A stretch of 64,000 nucleotides of DNA from Sorex araneus (lineage: Eukaryota > Chordata > Mammalia > Eulipotyphla > Soricidae), in NCBI RefSeq assembly GCF_027595985.1, contig NC_073304.1:221626500-221690499 (forward strand). Reading direction: 5' to 3'. The position numbers were made by a program, and so were the translations under genes. The notes under the pieces were generated by a model that did not search any database, was not told the origin of the DNA, and saw nothing but the letters and a program-made list of their open reading frames with translations. The stretch's first letter is position 1; every line of letters starts with the position of its first letter. This document shows positions 11,308 to 21,904 of the stretch, one piece after another.

Positions 11308-11464
11308 TTTTGGGACCACACCAATCAGTGCTCGGGATTTATTCTTGACTGTGCTCAAGGGTCACCTCTAGCAGGGTTTGGGTGCCGTAGAGGGTGCTGG
11401 AGATCAAACCTGATTTGGCTGTGTACAGGCAGGCACCCTACCCGCTGTACTGTCTCTCCAGCCC
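11308..11464 (-). mobile_element. Type I SINE, diverged
   Basis: GGGACCACACCAATCAGTGC to CTGTCTCTCCAGCCCC. Confidence 0.75.
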
Positions 11465-11501
11465 CTGCCATATCATTACATTTTTTAGTTTAACTACTGT
11501 T

Positions 11502-11638
11502 GGGCTGGAGCAATAGGACAGCAAGGAGGGCGTTTGCCTTGCAAGCGACTGACCTGGGTTTGATCACTGGCATCCCATTTGATCCCCTGAGCACCGCCAT
11601 GTGTGAACCAAAAAACTAAATAAATAAATACATTTTTT
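11502..11638 (+). mobile_element. Type I SINE, internally deleted
   Basis: Head to GAGCACCGCCA, then directly GTGTGAACCAAAAAACTAAAT; the middle of the body is missing. Flanked by the imperfect duplication TTTAAC(T/C)ACT(G/A)TT. Confidence 0.88.
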
Positions 11639-11752
11639 AAATAATAAAATAAATTTAACCACTATTACTTTGAACCTTTCTGGTCTCTAGAATTCTATAT
11701 GTAATTTGTTGGTGTTTTTATGAGTTTTATTCTACCTGGGTGATTTTTCTCT

Positions 11753-11907
11753 CTTTTTCCTTTTTTTGCCACACCCATCAGACTTACTCCTGACTCTGCT
11801 CAGGGCTAGCTCCTGGTGGAGCTTGAGGAACCATATATTCTGCCAGGGAATGGACCAGGGTTGTTCCATGCAAGGCCTTACCCTCTCTGTTGTCATTCTG
11901 GGCCCCA
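11753..11907 (-). mobile_element. Type I SINE, old
   Basis: TTTGCCACACCCATCAGAC start, GAGGAACCATATATTCTGCC middle, TGGGCCCC end. Confidence 0.65.
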
Positions 11908-12790
11908 GCTGAGGTGACTTTCTTAAAATGTTAATAGCAAGAACCTTAGAAATCACCTGCTCTGATATTCTCCGCTTCCTTCACAAATGAGAAAATAGAA
12001 AACGATATGTGTTCCGTAAGAGCCTGTTAGACTCTCATAGTTCAGTGGTCTATTTTCACAAAATTCAAGATTAGGAATCAATTTTCCAGAATATTGGGTG
12101 TTTTTTTGGTTTGTTTAGAAAAGAAATTTAAAGAAGCTTTTAAAAAATGTTTCATCTACTAAATGTTTTGTGTTTTTTTTAGTTATAGAGATTGAAACAG
12201 TACTACTTTTTCAATGTTTAATTTTCTGATTATTATAGTTTTGTAAGCATTAAAATTGACAAGGGAAAAGTTATAGGGTTTTAGTTTTTATGTTGGAACT
12301 CTTGGGAGCTTTAAAAAAATTTTTTACACAAGTCAATTAGTGAAACTTTTCCATAGCTATATATGAAAGCAATATTTTTAGATTAACAGTATTTTTGTGG
12401 CCAAGATTATAGTAAAGAGACTGTAATGGAAAAAGTGAATCAGATAAACTGGAAAGTACAGCATTTCTCAGTAGAGTCATTCTTCTATAAAATATATTTA
12501 AGTTTTAACAGATGATTCCAGTTATTTTCCTGCAGTTTTATGTTGCATAGCATACATAGCTGTACATGAAATACCTCTTTTGTGCCACACCAGTAGCACT
12601 CAGGGGTTCAGTGCAGAGAAAAGATAAAACAAAAAGGGTTTGGGAGATGACTCAAAGGACTGAGGAACTTAACATTGAATGTGACTCTACAGAAAAATAA
12701 AAGCTAAAAAAATTAGTGGCAAAACCAAAAAGCAAACAAAAAAACATTAGTGGCAAGCAAGAGGTGTATGTACAGCATCTAGTTCAAGCC
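11908..12790. other. GJC1 intron, largely featureless
   Basis: AT-rich DNA with only a ~40-bp SINE scrap near 12576-12615 (GTGCCACACCAGTAGCACTC). Confidence 0.55.
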
Positions 12791-12800
12791 ACTAACTTTT

Positions 12801-12967
12801 TTTTTTCTTTTTGGGTCACACCCAGCGATGCACAGGGGTTACTCCTGCTCTGCACTCAGGAATTACTCCTGGTGGTGCTCAGGGGACCATATGGGATGCT
12901 GGGATTTGAACCTGGGTCGGCTGCGTGCAAGGCAAACGCCCTACCCGCTGTGCTATCACTCCAGCCC
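12801..12967 (-). mobile_element. Type I SINE, young
   Basis: Complete inverted copy flanked by a 15-bp duplication AAGCCACTAACTTTT (12786-12800 and 12969-12983). Confidence 0.97.
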
Positions 12968-13445
12968 CAAGCCACTAACTTTTGATGAACCTGGTAGAGC
13001 ACCTTGCAGTGTGGGCAGGGAGGGGGTCTTTGGAAAGTCACTTTCACAGTCCTGCCACTTGCTAGGCCTGGCAGCCATGCGAGCTGGACATACCATCAAT
13101 TACGGCCTACGGACAGTGAGCCTGGGGTTTTAGAGACCCTCTAAGTAGCGGCCTAGGTATACTTATCTGGACTGTATGTATCTTTTGTCTGGTCTATAAA
13201 CTGTTGGATTTTTTTTTACATTTTTCTGCACAGAGATTTGCAAACTTATTTGGCCACGTGACCCCTTTACAGAACAAAAATTACTAAGCGCCTTCTTAAG
13301 TGTAGCTGTTTCTGAGGCTACAAGGCTCCCCAAATCATCCCAGCACCTCCTGGGGGCAGTATCGCTCACTTGGGGAAACACTCCTAGCACATACAACAAA
13401 ACAGGTGTTTCAGTAGTACGGTACATTTTTACAACCTTTTTTGTT

Positions 13446-13627
13446 AGGGCTGTAGTGATAGTACCGTGGGTAGGGCATTTGCCTTGCACACGGCCGACCC
13501 GGGTTTGATTCCCAGCATCCCCGTGGTCCCCCAAGCACTGCCAGGAGTAATTCCTGAGTGTATGAGCCAGTAGTGACCCCTGTGCATCGCCAGGTATGAC
13601 CCAAAAAGCAAAAAAAAAAAAAAAAAA
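13446..13627 (+). mobile_element. Type I SINE
   Basis: GGGCTGTAGTGATAGTACCG head, GGGTTTGATTCCCAGCATCC, tail GACCCAAAAAGC plus ~17 A. Confidence 0.93.
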
Positions 13628-13631
13628 CCAC

Positions 13632-13765
13632 CCTTTTTTGTTATTATTTTTGGTTTTAGGCAACACAAAAATCCAACAGTGCTCAGGCACTGCTCCTGGT
13701 TCGTGGTGCTGGGACTCAAATCCGGGCCTCCTGTGTGCAGAGCATCCCTCTAGCCTGTTGAGTTC
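13632..13765 (-). mobile_element. Type I SINE, old
   Basis: Faces the previous copy tail to tail. CAGTGCTCAGGCACTGCTCC and GGTGCTGGGACTCAAATCC remain. Confidence 0.5.
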
Positions 13766-13787
13766 CTTCCAATCCCATTTTGTTGTT

Positions 13788-13950
13788 GTTTGGGGCCTAC
13801 ATCCGGCAGTGCTCATTGCTTACTCCTGGCTCTGTACTCAGGAATTACGACTGGCAGGCTCCAGAGAACCTGTATGGGGTGGCAGGGCTTGAACCCAGTT
13901 CGACTGTGTGCACCCTAAGTGCCCTAACCCCTGTACTCTCGCCAGTTTCT
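13788..13950 (-). mobile_element. Type I SINE, diverged
   Basis: GGGGCCTACATCCGGCAGTGC start; CCTGTATGGGGTGGCAGGGC middle; decayed head. Confidence 0.7.
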
Positions 13951-13964
13951 CATCTCGTACTTTT

Positions 13965-14260
13965 ATCTTCCCAACTGAAATTGCACCTATTTCTCCCAGC
14001 TCCTGGAAGTCTCCATACTTCTTTCTGTCTCTCTGAGTCTGACTATAGGTTGTTCGTATGAGTGGAATATTATTTGCCCTTTTATGACAGATTGCTAATA
14101 ATCAAGAATCTTGTAAATTGCCATCAGTATAATTTTCTCCTGGTTTGAGTACCATATCTCGCCATCAATCTAGTTGACAGATTTTAGTCAACTGTCAGTG
14201 GACACTTGGGTTGCTAATATTTGGAGGAAATTATCACCATAGGGTAATTTTTTTCACATT
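13965..14260 (-). mobile_element. L1 LINE fragment (left part)
   Basis: Short stretches match the reverse complement of mammalian L1 3'-region sequence as I know it, e.g. the GTGGACACTTGGGTTGCTAAT block. It reads on into 15040-15150 once the intervening SINEs are removed. No intact reading frame. Confidence 0.5.
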
Positions 14261-14304
14261 GTCTACATCATCAACAGTGTGTAACTTTTTTCTTCCTTTT
14301 ATTT

Positions 14305-14470
14305 TCTTTGGGTGGGGGCATACCTTGTGGTGCTCAGGGCTTACTCCTACCTCTGCACTCAGGGATCACTCTTGGAGGGACTCAGGAAACTGCGTGGGGT
14401 CCTGGGGACCAAACCTGGGTTTGTAGTGTACAAGGCAAGCTCCCTGCCCACCCTACTATCTTTTCAGTCT
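14305..14470 (-). mobile_element. Type I SINE, diverged
   Basis: GGGGGCATACCTTGTGGTGC to CTACTATCTTTTCAGTC. Confidence 0.7.
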
Positions 14471-14473
14471 CAG

Positions 14474-14580
14474 CTTCCCGTCCCTCCCGTCCCTTTCCGT
14501 CCCTTCCCGTCCCGCTCTGCACTGGGAATTACTCCACCCGCCCATCCCCTCCCGTTCCGCCCCTTCCCGCCCTTTTCCTC
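14474..14580. repeat. CCCGTCCCT-type minisatellite
   Basis: Imperfect repeats of CCCGTCC(C)T / CCCTTCCCG interleaved with a duplicated SINE scrap CTCTGCACTGGGAATTACTCC. Confidence 0.85.
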
Positions 14581-14697
14581 TCTGCACTGGGAATTACTCC
14601 TGGTGGTGCCGGGGGACAATATGGGATGCTGGGAATTGAACGCAGGTTGGCTTCATGTAAGGCAAACACCCTACTTGCTGTGCTATGGCTCCAGCCC
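14581..14697 (-). mobile_element. Type I SINE, 3' part replaced by CCCGTCC repeats
   Basis: Body from CTGCACTGGGAATTACTCC to GCTCCAGCCC. Its 20-bp start is duplicated upstream at 14515-14534, inside the minisatellite. Confidence 0.8.
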
Positions 14698-14737
14698 TTT
14701 TCTTTCTTTCTTCCTCACCTCTTCTACCTTTTTTTTC

Positions 14738-14868
14738 TGACCACACCCAGCAGTGCTGTGAGGTTATTCCTGGCATTGCTGGAGGGACTAAATGGTGTTG
14801 GTGATCAAACCCAGGTACCCTGCATACAAAGCTTACACTCCAGCTCTTTGAGCTGTCTCCCCAGCCCC
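14738..14868 (-). mobile_element. Type I SINE, diverged
   Basis: CTGACCACACCCAGCAGTGC start, GGTGATCAAACCCAGGTACC, TCTCCCCAGCCCC end. Confidence 0.7.
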
Positions 14869-14904
14869 TCCCCATTCTTCCTCCCTCCCTCCCTTTTTCC
14901 CTTG

Positions 14905-15022
14905 GCAGTGCTCAGGGGTTACTCACAGCAGTACAGGGGACCATGTGGTACAAGGGACCAAACCCAGTCTCCTGCTTACAAAGCATGTCCTCTGTCCATT
15001 GAGCTCGCTCTGCACTCCACCC
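14905..15022 (-). mobile_element. Type I SINE, old
   Basis: GGCAGTGCTCAGGGGTTACTC, GGGGACCATGTGGTAC, decayed head. Confidence 0.65.
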
Positions 15023-15039
15023 ACCAGCCCCCCTTTTAA

Positions 15040-15150
15040 AGTAATAACCATTTCATCCTGATGAATGTGAAGTGATATCTCATTGATTTTTCACTTGCAT
15101 ATCTTTAATGATTAGTAATAGCTTACAACTTTTTATAGTTTGAACTCAGA
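15040..15150 (-). mobile_element. L1 LINE fragment (right part)
   Basis: AAGTGATATCTCATTGATTT and CTTTAATGATTAGTAATAGC correspond to a conserved stretch near the 3' end of mammalian L1, in antisense. The fragment is separated from 13965-14260 by a SINE/minisatellite cluster. Confidence 0.6.
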
Positions 15151-15189
15151 TTAACCCAAGCTTTTTATTTCCTTAAAAATATGTTAACG

Positions 15190-15345
15190 TTGGCTGGAGA
15201 GACAGTAGAGGGTTTAAATGCACTTAGTTTTGCATCAGTGACCCTGGTTCAGACCACCCTGCTGGTCCCTGAGCACTCCCAGGGGTCACACAGAACCAGA
15301 AATAACCTCTGAGCACCGCTAGATATAACGGTATAACAAATAAAC
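15190..15345 (+). mobile_element. Type I SINE, old
   Basis: GGCTGGAGAGACAGTAGAGG head, GAGCACTCCCAGGGGTCAC body, ATAACAAATAAAC tail. Confidence 0.65.
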
Positions 15346-15419
15346 AAGTTAAAATCATTGGTGACTGTTCTTCTATTCTAAAGTGAAAATATAAGTAACA
15401 CCGTTTTTCTAATCATTTT

Positions 15420-15735
15420 TGGGAGTCCACAGCAGCAGAGCCTAGGGACTACTTCCCAGCTCAGTGCTCAGTGCCCTGGCAGTGATGGGGCCAAACTCAG
15501 GCTTCCTGCATGCAAAATGTGTGTTCCAGCCATCTTGAGCCATCTCTAGTTCAAAGGCAGACACTCCAAAAGTTCACAGTTCACAAACTATTGACTAGCA
15601 GTGTGGGGTGTGTGTGTGTGCGTGTACGTACATGTGCGTGTGTGCATGGTGGTGCTGGGTTGAACCCAGAGCCTCACACATGCAAGACAGATGCTCTCCT
15701 GCTGACCACCTCCGTCCATATCCCCAGCTTGACCA
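15420..15735 (-). mobile_element. Two old SINE remnants around a GT-rich tract
   Basis: GTCCACAGCAGCAGAGCC ... CTGCATGCAAAATGTGTG (15424-15520) and GGTGGTGCTGGGTTGAACCC (15645-15735) look like decayed type I copies. 15605-15648 is GT/GC alternating. Confidence 0.4.
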
Positions 15736-15954
15736 TGCGAGTCTTTCAGAAATACATTCTAAATATATAGTTGGATATGTATTATTGTAAGTGTTACAAC
15801 AGATCATGGGAGGTGGCTTGGCCTGGGAGTAGGATTTAGTAGGACCTCCTTTGAATCTGACTCTTGGCCACTGTGGATAATTCTGAGGCAGGTAGGTGGT
15901 CTATCGAGCACATCTGAGGAGCGTTGACTCATGATCCCTTACATCACATATATC

Positions 15955-16138
15955 TTTTTTTTTTTTTTTTTTTTTGCTTTTTGGGTCACACCCAGCGATG
16001 CTCAGGGGTTACTCCTGGCTTTGCACTCAGGAATTACTCCTGGCGGTACTTGGGGACCATATGGGATGCCGGGGATCGAACCCAGGTCGGCCACATGCAA
16101 GGCAAACGCCCTACCAGCTGTGCTATCGCTCCGGCCCC
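15955..16138 (-). mobile_element. Type I SINE, young
   Basis: Complete inverted copy with a 21-T start and CTCCGGCCCC end; ACATATATCTT flanks both ends. Confidence 0.96.
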
Positions 16139-16729
16139 GCATTACATATATCTTGAGTTTTAGGTTCCAAGGTGTGCTGAAGTCCTCTGCAAACTGGTGC
16201 TTGCCTTTCTTTTCTGCTCAGCTTCTCCACAGCTACTGCCCCAACACCTTCCATCAGTTCCAGTCTCGTGAGACTTTGCACTCACCACTTTCTCCCCCTG
16301 CCTTGCCTCTACCTCCCACCCAGCTCTGCCTGCTGAAACCAGACCCATCATTCTGAGACCCACTTGGCTTCTACAGTGAGCTTATATTTTTCTCCCCAGG
16401 TTTATGGAGGTATAATTGGCAGCTTATACTTTTTAATTCTTAGGAATTAGTCCCTTTGCTTCTCTGTGATTTTACAGTTTGTAGTTTTATAGCACTCATT
16501 ATATTGCGTAGAAATGGTTTACAAATGGTTGTATTTTTAGTTTAATTCCGTGCACCTTCATGGAGTGTGTTTTGTATCCCTGGCAGCACACTGGGTGCTA
16601 GTAACTCAGAAAAAAACCCTTAAAACATGGACTTTACCCTTGAGAAACTGATATTCCAGAAAAGAAACCAATACCACTAGCCTTGCTTTAATAGAATAAG
16701 TTCTGATATTAGTGTAATAAAAAATTATT

Positions 16730-16890
16730 GGGGTCAGAAAGAGTAACCGTGGATAGGGCACCTTGCTTGTGTCCTACCTGGGTTTGATCCCTGGACCCCG
16801 TATGTCCCCTGAGCTCTCCAGGACTGATCTCTGAGTGCAGAGCTAGGAGTGAGCCCTAAGGACAGCCAGTATGGCCCCAAAAACAAACAA
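16730..16890 (+). mobile_element. Type I SINE, diverged
   Basis: GGGGTCAGAAAGAGTAACCG head, GGGTTTGATCCCTGGACCC, GGCCCCAAAAACAAAC tail; AAAATTATT flanks it. Confidence 0.8.
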
Positions 16891-16970
16891 AATTATTACT
16901 ATGGGCTTTCTGGAGAAGAAGCTATTCAAGGAAACTTGAAGTCACCTTTGAGCTAGATACTAAGGATGAA

Positions 16971-17131
16971 TTTTTCTTTTCTGCTTTTCGGGTCACCTGG
17001 CGATGCACAGGCTTTGCACTCAGGAATTGCTCCTGGCGGTGCTCAGGGGACCATATGGGATGCTAGGAATCGAACCCGGGTTGGCTGCGTGCAAGGCAAA
17101 TGCCCTACCCGCTATGCTATCGTTCCAGCCC
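16971..17131 (-). mobile_element. Type I SINE with internal deletion
   Basis: Young inverted copy lacking ~15 bp between CACAGG and CTTTGCACTCAGG. Flanked by CTAAGGATGAA. Confidence 0.93.
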
Positions 17132-17148
17132 CTAAGGATGAAAATTTT

Positions 17149-17660
17149 TGAGAGGGCCAGAGAGGTGGTGTGGCAGGATGTGCTGGCAAGAGACAGAAGC
17201 ACGTGGGTCTGCTTTCTCAGGAAGCAGCTTTATTAAATATATCTACATGGGCTCTGAGGATTTCTAGTCAGAGTTTGAGCCTCCAGAACATCTGAGGTAA
17301 TCAGTCTAAATAGTCGTAGCCCTCAGCAAGTTTGCTTACAGAACCTGGAAGCAGGATTATACTAGATAAGGACATTCCTTCCCTACTGGCTGGTTGGTGT
17401 GATCCTTGCCTGAGGGATTGTTAGGTGTCTGGTGCTCTGTTTCTGGAAGAATACTGTTTAGCAGACTGTTAAGTGTCCTGTCATGGAGGAACTATTCCCT
17501 CTTTCCACGTGCCTCCCTTTCCTACATTCCACCTCCTGTGGATTCCTGCCGCATTTCTGCCTTTGACTTCAGTGGGTCAAGGAGCATCACCATTCTGGTC
17601 CACAGCTTTTTTGTATCTTCACAGCATCATCAGGTGTGCCACTGTGTTCCTTTCAATCAT
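17149..17660 (-). mobile_element. Probable 3' LTR of antisense endogenous retrovirus
   Basis: Read on the - strand, this stretch follows the retroviral pol remnant. It contains an AATAAA signal (complement at 17229-17234), about 80 bases before a CA end at 17149, as expected for R-U5. The upstream LTR edge cannot be fixed; no convincing polypurine tract or TG start was found. Env is mostly lost between pol and this region. Confidence 0.5.
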
Positions 17661-17693
17661 GGACTCTGATCACAATCTGAAGGATTGGAATTG

Positions 17694-17874
17694 ATTTCAT
17701 TGGAGTGATGAAGGGGGAGGCACACTTGGCAGTGTTCGGGGCTTACTCCTGGCTCGGCACTCAGGAATTACTCCTGGCAGTGCTCAGGGGACCATATGGG
17801 TGCCTCCAGGCTCAAATGAGCATGGCCACATGCCAAGGCAAGCACCCTACCCACTGTACTATATCTCCAGTCCT
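17694..17874 (-). mobile_element. Type I SINE inserted in the retroviral remnant
   Basis: Inverted copy flanked by a 13-bp duplication GAAGGATTGGAAT (17681-17693 and 17876-17888), so it postdates the retrovirus. Its B-box region is damaged (AGGCTCAAATGAG). Confidence 0.9.
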
Positions 17875-18768
17875 TGAAGGATTGGAATCAGAAGCAATAC
17901 AAAGCATAGCCAAACCTAAACAGGCACCTGTAATAAGGGGAAATGACAGCGAATAGAATTTGTGAGACGCAGTGCCACTCTTGGGGAGTATTGGTATCAA
18001 GCCTCAGTGAAGAGCAAGAGCGGTTTCTCCACGCAGAGATGGGAAAGGCTGAACAGATCACTCTCTAATGTTCCACTCTGCATCCAGTTGGTTCCCCGGG
18101 CTTCAGCGTGCGTAGATCAGCTCCTTGGGCGACTAAAAGGGTTGAATCTTAGACTTAAGGGCTGTTGTCTCTGGATTCAGGATCAGATGATGATGGTTCG
18201 TTCCACAGGACGATGTTAAGATGATGTGCTCAGACATCCTGGGGGTGGCCTTGCACAGTGAGACTGGATTGGGGCTGCATTCCCAGTCAGGGTTTGTGGG
18301 CTTGACCCAGGCTGCAGGGGATCCAAGAGCCATTTCTGCTACCTTAACTGCAATGGAGGTAGATAAAATGACAACAAACGGACCTCTCCAAAAGAGGCTC
18401 CAGTGGTTGGTTATTCCATCCTTCTATCCAGTCTGCATCCCCAGGTTGGTACAAATGTACCAGGGTGGTTAAGCTAACAGAAAGTCTCTCGTGAACCTAT
18501 TTATTAACTTGAGTTAGGGTCTCCCAAGGCCTGTAGCTACTCTGCACTCAGGATCACAGACTTTCAAAAGGGGTTAGTCCTGTTCTCTTAGGTGGCCTAG
18601 ATCTAATTCTGAGCAGTGTCAATTCTGGTAGTAATTGATCCCTCTGTAGCTCAGGAGGTCTCCCCAGCTGTGCTTGGAGGGTCCTGTTCATTTGTTCTAC
18701 CTTTCCATATCATAGGCTGTATGCCACCTCTGGGTGATGCCCAGGCCCTTAGACACCAATTGCATCAC

Positions 18769-18940
18769 TTGGACTGGAGACACAGTACAGCTGATATGGT
18801 GTTTGCCTTATGTGTGACTGACACGGGTTCAATCCACTGCACCACATATGGCCTCCCAAGCCCGCCAGGAGTGATCCCTGTGGTGCAGAGCCAGGAGTAA
18901 GCCCTGTGCACCTCTGGGTGTGGCCTCAAAACTGAACAAA
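18769..18940 (+). mobile_element. Type I SINE inside the retroviral remnant
   Basis: GGACTGGAGACACAGTACAG head, CGGGTTCAATCCACTGCACC, tail CAAAACTGAACAAAT; AATTGCATC duplicated on both sides. Confidence 0.88.
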
Positions 18941-19128
18941 TAATTGCATCTCCTCTGCCAAAAAGGTGGACCCTTGTCTGATCTGATAGACTAGCAGTTA
19001 GCCACTTCCTGGGCCTTTTCAGTCTGTGTAGGGAAGGCTTCCACCCATCTCGAGAAGCTACAGACCATTGCTAATATGTACTGATAGCCCTAGCCCCGAG
19101 GCACCTCAGTGAAATCCGGGACTAATTT

Positions 19129-19316
19129 TTTTTTTTTTTTTTTTTGCTTTTTGCTTTTTGGGTCACACCTGGCGATGCACAGGGCTTACTCCTGGCTCAT
19201 GCACTCAGGAATTACTCCTGGCGGTGCTCAGGGGACCATATGGGATGCTGGGATTCGAACCCGGGTCGGCCGCATGCAAGGCAAATGCCCTACCCGCTGT
19301 GCTATCGCTCCATCCC
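19129..19316 (-). mobile_element. Type I SINE inside the retroviral remnant, young
   Basis: Complete inverted copy with the tail word GCTTTTT repeated twice. Short flanking duplication CTAA(A)TTTT. Confidence 0.94.
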
Positions 19317-19779
19317 CTAAATTTTCATTTTTGAAGGGAGTTCCCTGGACATTCTCCACCTGTTGTGGTGCCTTGTTGGGAATTGTGTGGGTGCTCAGAT
19401 GCACTTCTCGCAAATTGCTTTGGTTACGCTGGAGAGCTTAGGGCGGTAGTATTTTCCAGAGCTGTTTGTCCAGAATGGGTCTCTTGGAGAAACTGACAAG
19501 TCCAGGGGGCAGTGGTTCAGGAATAGTGATACGCTCATCCGCGAACTTCTACCACCTGTCCTGGAAAAAGTCTCTTCCTCCAGTTTTGAGGCAAGCCTGT
19601 TCTGTGGTGCATATTTTGGATCTCATTCAGCTGTGGAGCATGGGAATAGGGCAGCCGTAGGCATCCGGAGGAGGTTCTCCCGAGAGTGCTGTCTCTCTGG
19701 CGACTCTCTCAGCCCCGCAGTTCCCTTTAGCACTGATAAGTTATACACCACCAAATTTAGCAGTGTTTTCTATTCAACT

Positions 19780-19903
19780 TTTTTTTTTTTTATGAGGGAC
19801 ACATTTAGCAGTGCTCAGGGAACCATATGTGGTGGTGAGATTCAGGCATGTTGTCAACTGCATGGAAGTGCCTTACCCGCTATACTAACTTTATTTCAGC
19901 CCC
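19780..19903 (-). mobile_element. Type I SINE, shortened
   Basis: Oligo-T, GGACACATTTAGCAGTGCTC, GGGAACCATATGTGGTGG, end TTTCAGCCCC. Part of the body is missing. Confidence 0.75.
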
Positions 19904-20015
19904 TTATTCAAACTTCAAAGCTGCATTCAATGCAATGAACACTGTCCTCCTGGAAATATATCCCTGCTACCATGAATATGGTCATTGCTTTTTAGTTTCA
20001 CTTCTTTTCCAAACT

Positions 20016-20192
20016 TGTTGTTTTGGCATTTTGGGTCACACCCAGCAATACTCGGGTTACTCCTGCTTCTGTACTGAGGAATACTCCTGCAGGTGCTTGG
20101 GAGGACCATATGGGATACTGGGGATTGAACCCGGGTTGACTGCATGCAAGGCAAGCACTCTATACACTGATATACCATACATCACTCTGGCC
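20016..20192 (-). mobile_element. Type I SINE, diverged
   Basis: TTTTGGGTCACACCCAGCAATAC to CACTCTGGCCCA. CTTTTCCAAA flanks both sides. Confidence 0.88.
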
Positions 20193-20307
20193 CATCCTTT
20201 TCCAAATTTTTGAATACATATCCTGATATCTGTCTATATGTATGTACTGTTTTGTGGGCTAGTGACTTTTGGTAGATGGGTATGTGGAAGCTTAGTATGT
20301 GTACTTT

Positions 20308-20406
20308 TTTGTTTTGTTTTTTGGACTATGTTTGGCAGTGCTCAGGGATTATGCCTAATTTGTGTGCAAGTCAAGCACCTTACCTGCTGTGCTATCTCTC
20401 CAGCTC
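20308..20406 (-). mobile_element. Type I SINE with large internal deletion
   Basis: Only the two ends of the element remain (~98 bp). AGTATGTGT.CTTTTT flanks it, so it is one insertion event. Confidence 0.82.
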
Positions 20407-20476
20407 AAGTATGTGTGCTTTTTGATAAAGGGGTATTATCATAGTTTACCATCTTTCAATTCTCGGTCATTCATTG

Positions 20477-20718
20477 TATCACTGTAGCACTGTCATTCAT
20501 TGCTTGTCGATTTGCTCGAGTGGGCACCAATAACGTCTCCATTGTGAGAACTTGTTACTGTTTTTGGCATATCGAATACACCACGGGTAGCTTGCCAGGC
20601 TCTGCCGTGTGAGCAAAATACTCTCAGTAGCTTGCCAGGCTCTCTGAGAGGGGTGGAGGAATTGAACCTGGGTCAGCCGTGTGTAAGGCAAACACCCTAC
20701 CTGCTGTGCTCCAGCCCA
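20477..20718 (-). mobile_element. Type II SINE
   Basis: Inverted: starts with the CAGTG-type tail (complement TATCACTGTAGCACTGTCAT), then the type II body with GCTTGCCAGGCTCT twice, then the shared head. No oligo-T start. Confidence 0.92.
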
Positions 20719-20738
20719 TCCTCAGTCATTTAGGTAGT

Positions 20739-20901
20739 ATTTTTTTTCTGGTTTTTGGGTCACACCCAGTGATGCACAGCGGTTACTCCTGGCTCTGCAT
20801 TCAGGAATTACTCCTGGTGGTGCTTGGAGGACCATATGGGATGCCAGGGTCGGCCGTGTGCAAGGTAAGCACCCTACCTGCTGTGCTATGGCTCCGGCCC
20901 A
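20739..20901 (-). mobile_element. Type I SINE inserted beside the type II copy
   Basis: Inverted copy missing the segment around the B box (CCAGGGTCGGCCG). Flanked by the perfect 13-bp duplication TCATTTAGGTAGT. Confidence 0.95.
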
Positions 20902-21034
20902 TCATTTAGGTAGTTTTCACTATGTAATTTCCAATTCTCCTGATATTTCATATTGACAGATTCATGTGTGTAATGTAATTGAGAGCACACGATGATGTCA
21001 TGTTGAATATAGGATGTAAGAAAATATGGCAATT

Positions 21035-21162
21035 GGGCCAGAGATCTAGTACAGGAGATGAGGCACTTGTCATATAGTCCTCTGAACATCGCCAGGGGTT
21101 ACTCTGAGCACAGAGCCAAAAATAAGAAATAGCCCCTGAATACCGCCCCCCAAAAAGAAAAC
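21035..21162 (+). mobile_element. Type I SINE, old and shortened
   Basis: GGGCCAGAGATCTAGTACAGG head; the B-box part is deleted; tail CCCCCCAAAAAGAAAA. Confidence 0.65.
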
Positions 21163-21880
21163 AGTGGCTTACTGAAGAGACTTGGGAGTTTAATTAACCA
21201 CTTGAGCCACCCTGTACAGTAGCGGCAGCTGACTAAATGACTTTGTATACCAGGTATCTAAAATGTAAGTTTTTCCTGGGGATTGAAGTAGATGAGCACC
21301 CATTGTGAATTTGGGCACTTACCTATTAAATAAATTCTAAATTGTGTTTTTTGGTCTCTTTATTTTTTTCCCCTGGTTCGGGGCCTCCCAAGCAGTGCTG
21401 TAGAGGTGAGATCCCTGACCACCATGCCATCTCCCTGGCCCTTGTTACTTGTTTCGTAGGTAAATTGCAGGTTTATTTCTGGTTTTTTTTTCCTTTTTTT
21501 TTTAATGCCTTATCTCATAGAACTTTTATTTTTAGTTATATTTAGATCTACAATCTATGACCTGGAATTGATTTTGGATTTGTATTTAGATTGTGTGGAG
21601 AGTTACTTCTACTTTTTTTTTTTTAATGACTATTTTATTTTATTTACAGATTTATTTCTGGAAAAAGATAAAAGTGCTTTTTGCTGATAATGAAAATGGA
21701 GTGGGATTTAAGGGATATAAGGGGAAAGGAAAATCATTCTTCTGGGAACATGACAACATGTTTTGATTAGAAAGATCCATATAGAGATTTTTCAGTAATA
21801 ACAAAAATAGGGGATGAGAGCTAAATTTTAGTGCTTTCTAATTTAATTCTGTTGTGATCCAAGTGCATAATTTATGTCAG
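21163..21880. other. GJC1 intron, mostly featureless
   Basis: AT-rich. Only a ~65-bp SINE scrap near 21376-21440 (GGGGCCTCCCAAGCAGTGC) is seen. Confidence 0.5.
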
Positions 21881-21904
21881 GAGTTCTTAAGCTCTGTTTT
21901 TTTT

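Larger units (their letters stand above)
17900..19750 (-). mobile_element. Class I (gamma-like) endogenous retrovirus, pol integrase remnant
   Basis: On the - strand, broken frames resemble a gammaretroviral integrase, read in order from high to low coordinates. These are a Cys/His-rich N-terminal part (about 19330-19520), the catalytic-core region with a WVEAFPT block (about 18940-19100), and a C-terminal part with WRGPFVV and VKP blocks (about 18300-18430). A possible env start follows near 17960. Stops and frameshifts occur throughout, and two SINEs (18769-18940 and 19129-19316) interrupt it. It cannot encode a functional protein. The class is assigned from motif resemblance only. Confidence 0.65.

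Noticed and set aside
16395-16440. TTTATGGAGGTATAATTGGC, resembling an L1 3'-region word
   Set aside because: Only about 20-25 bases match what I recall; too short to call an element.
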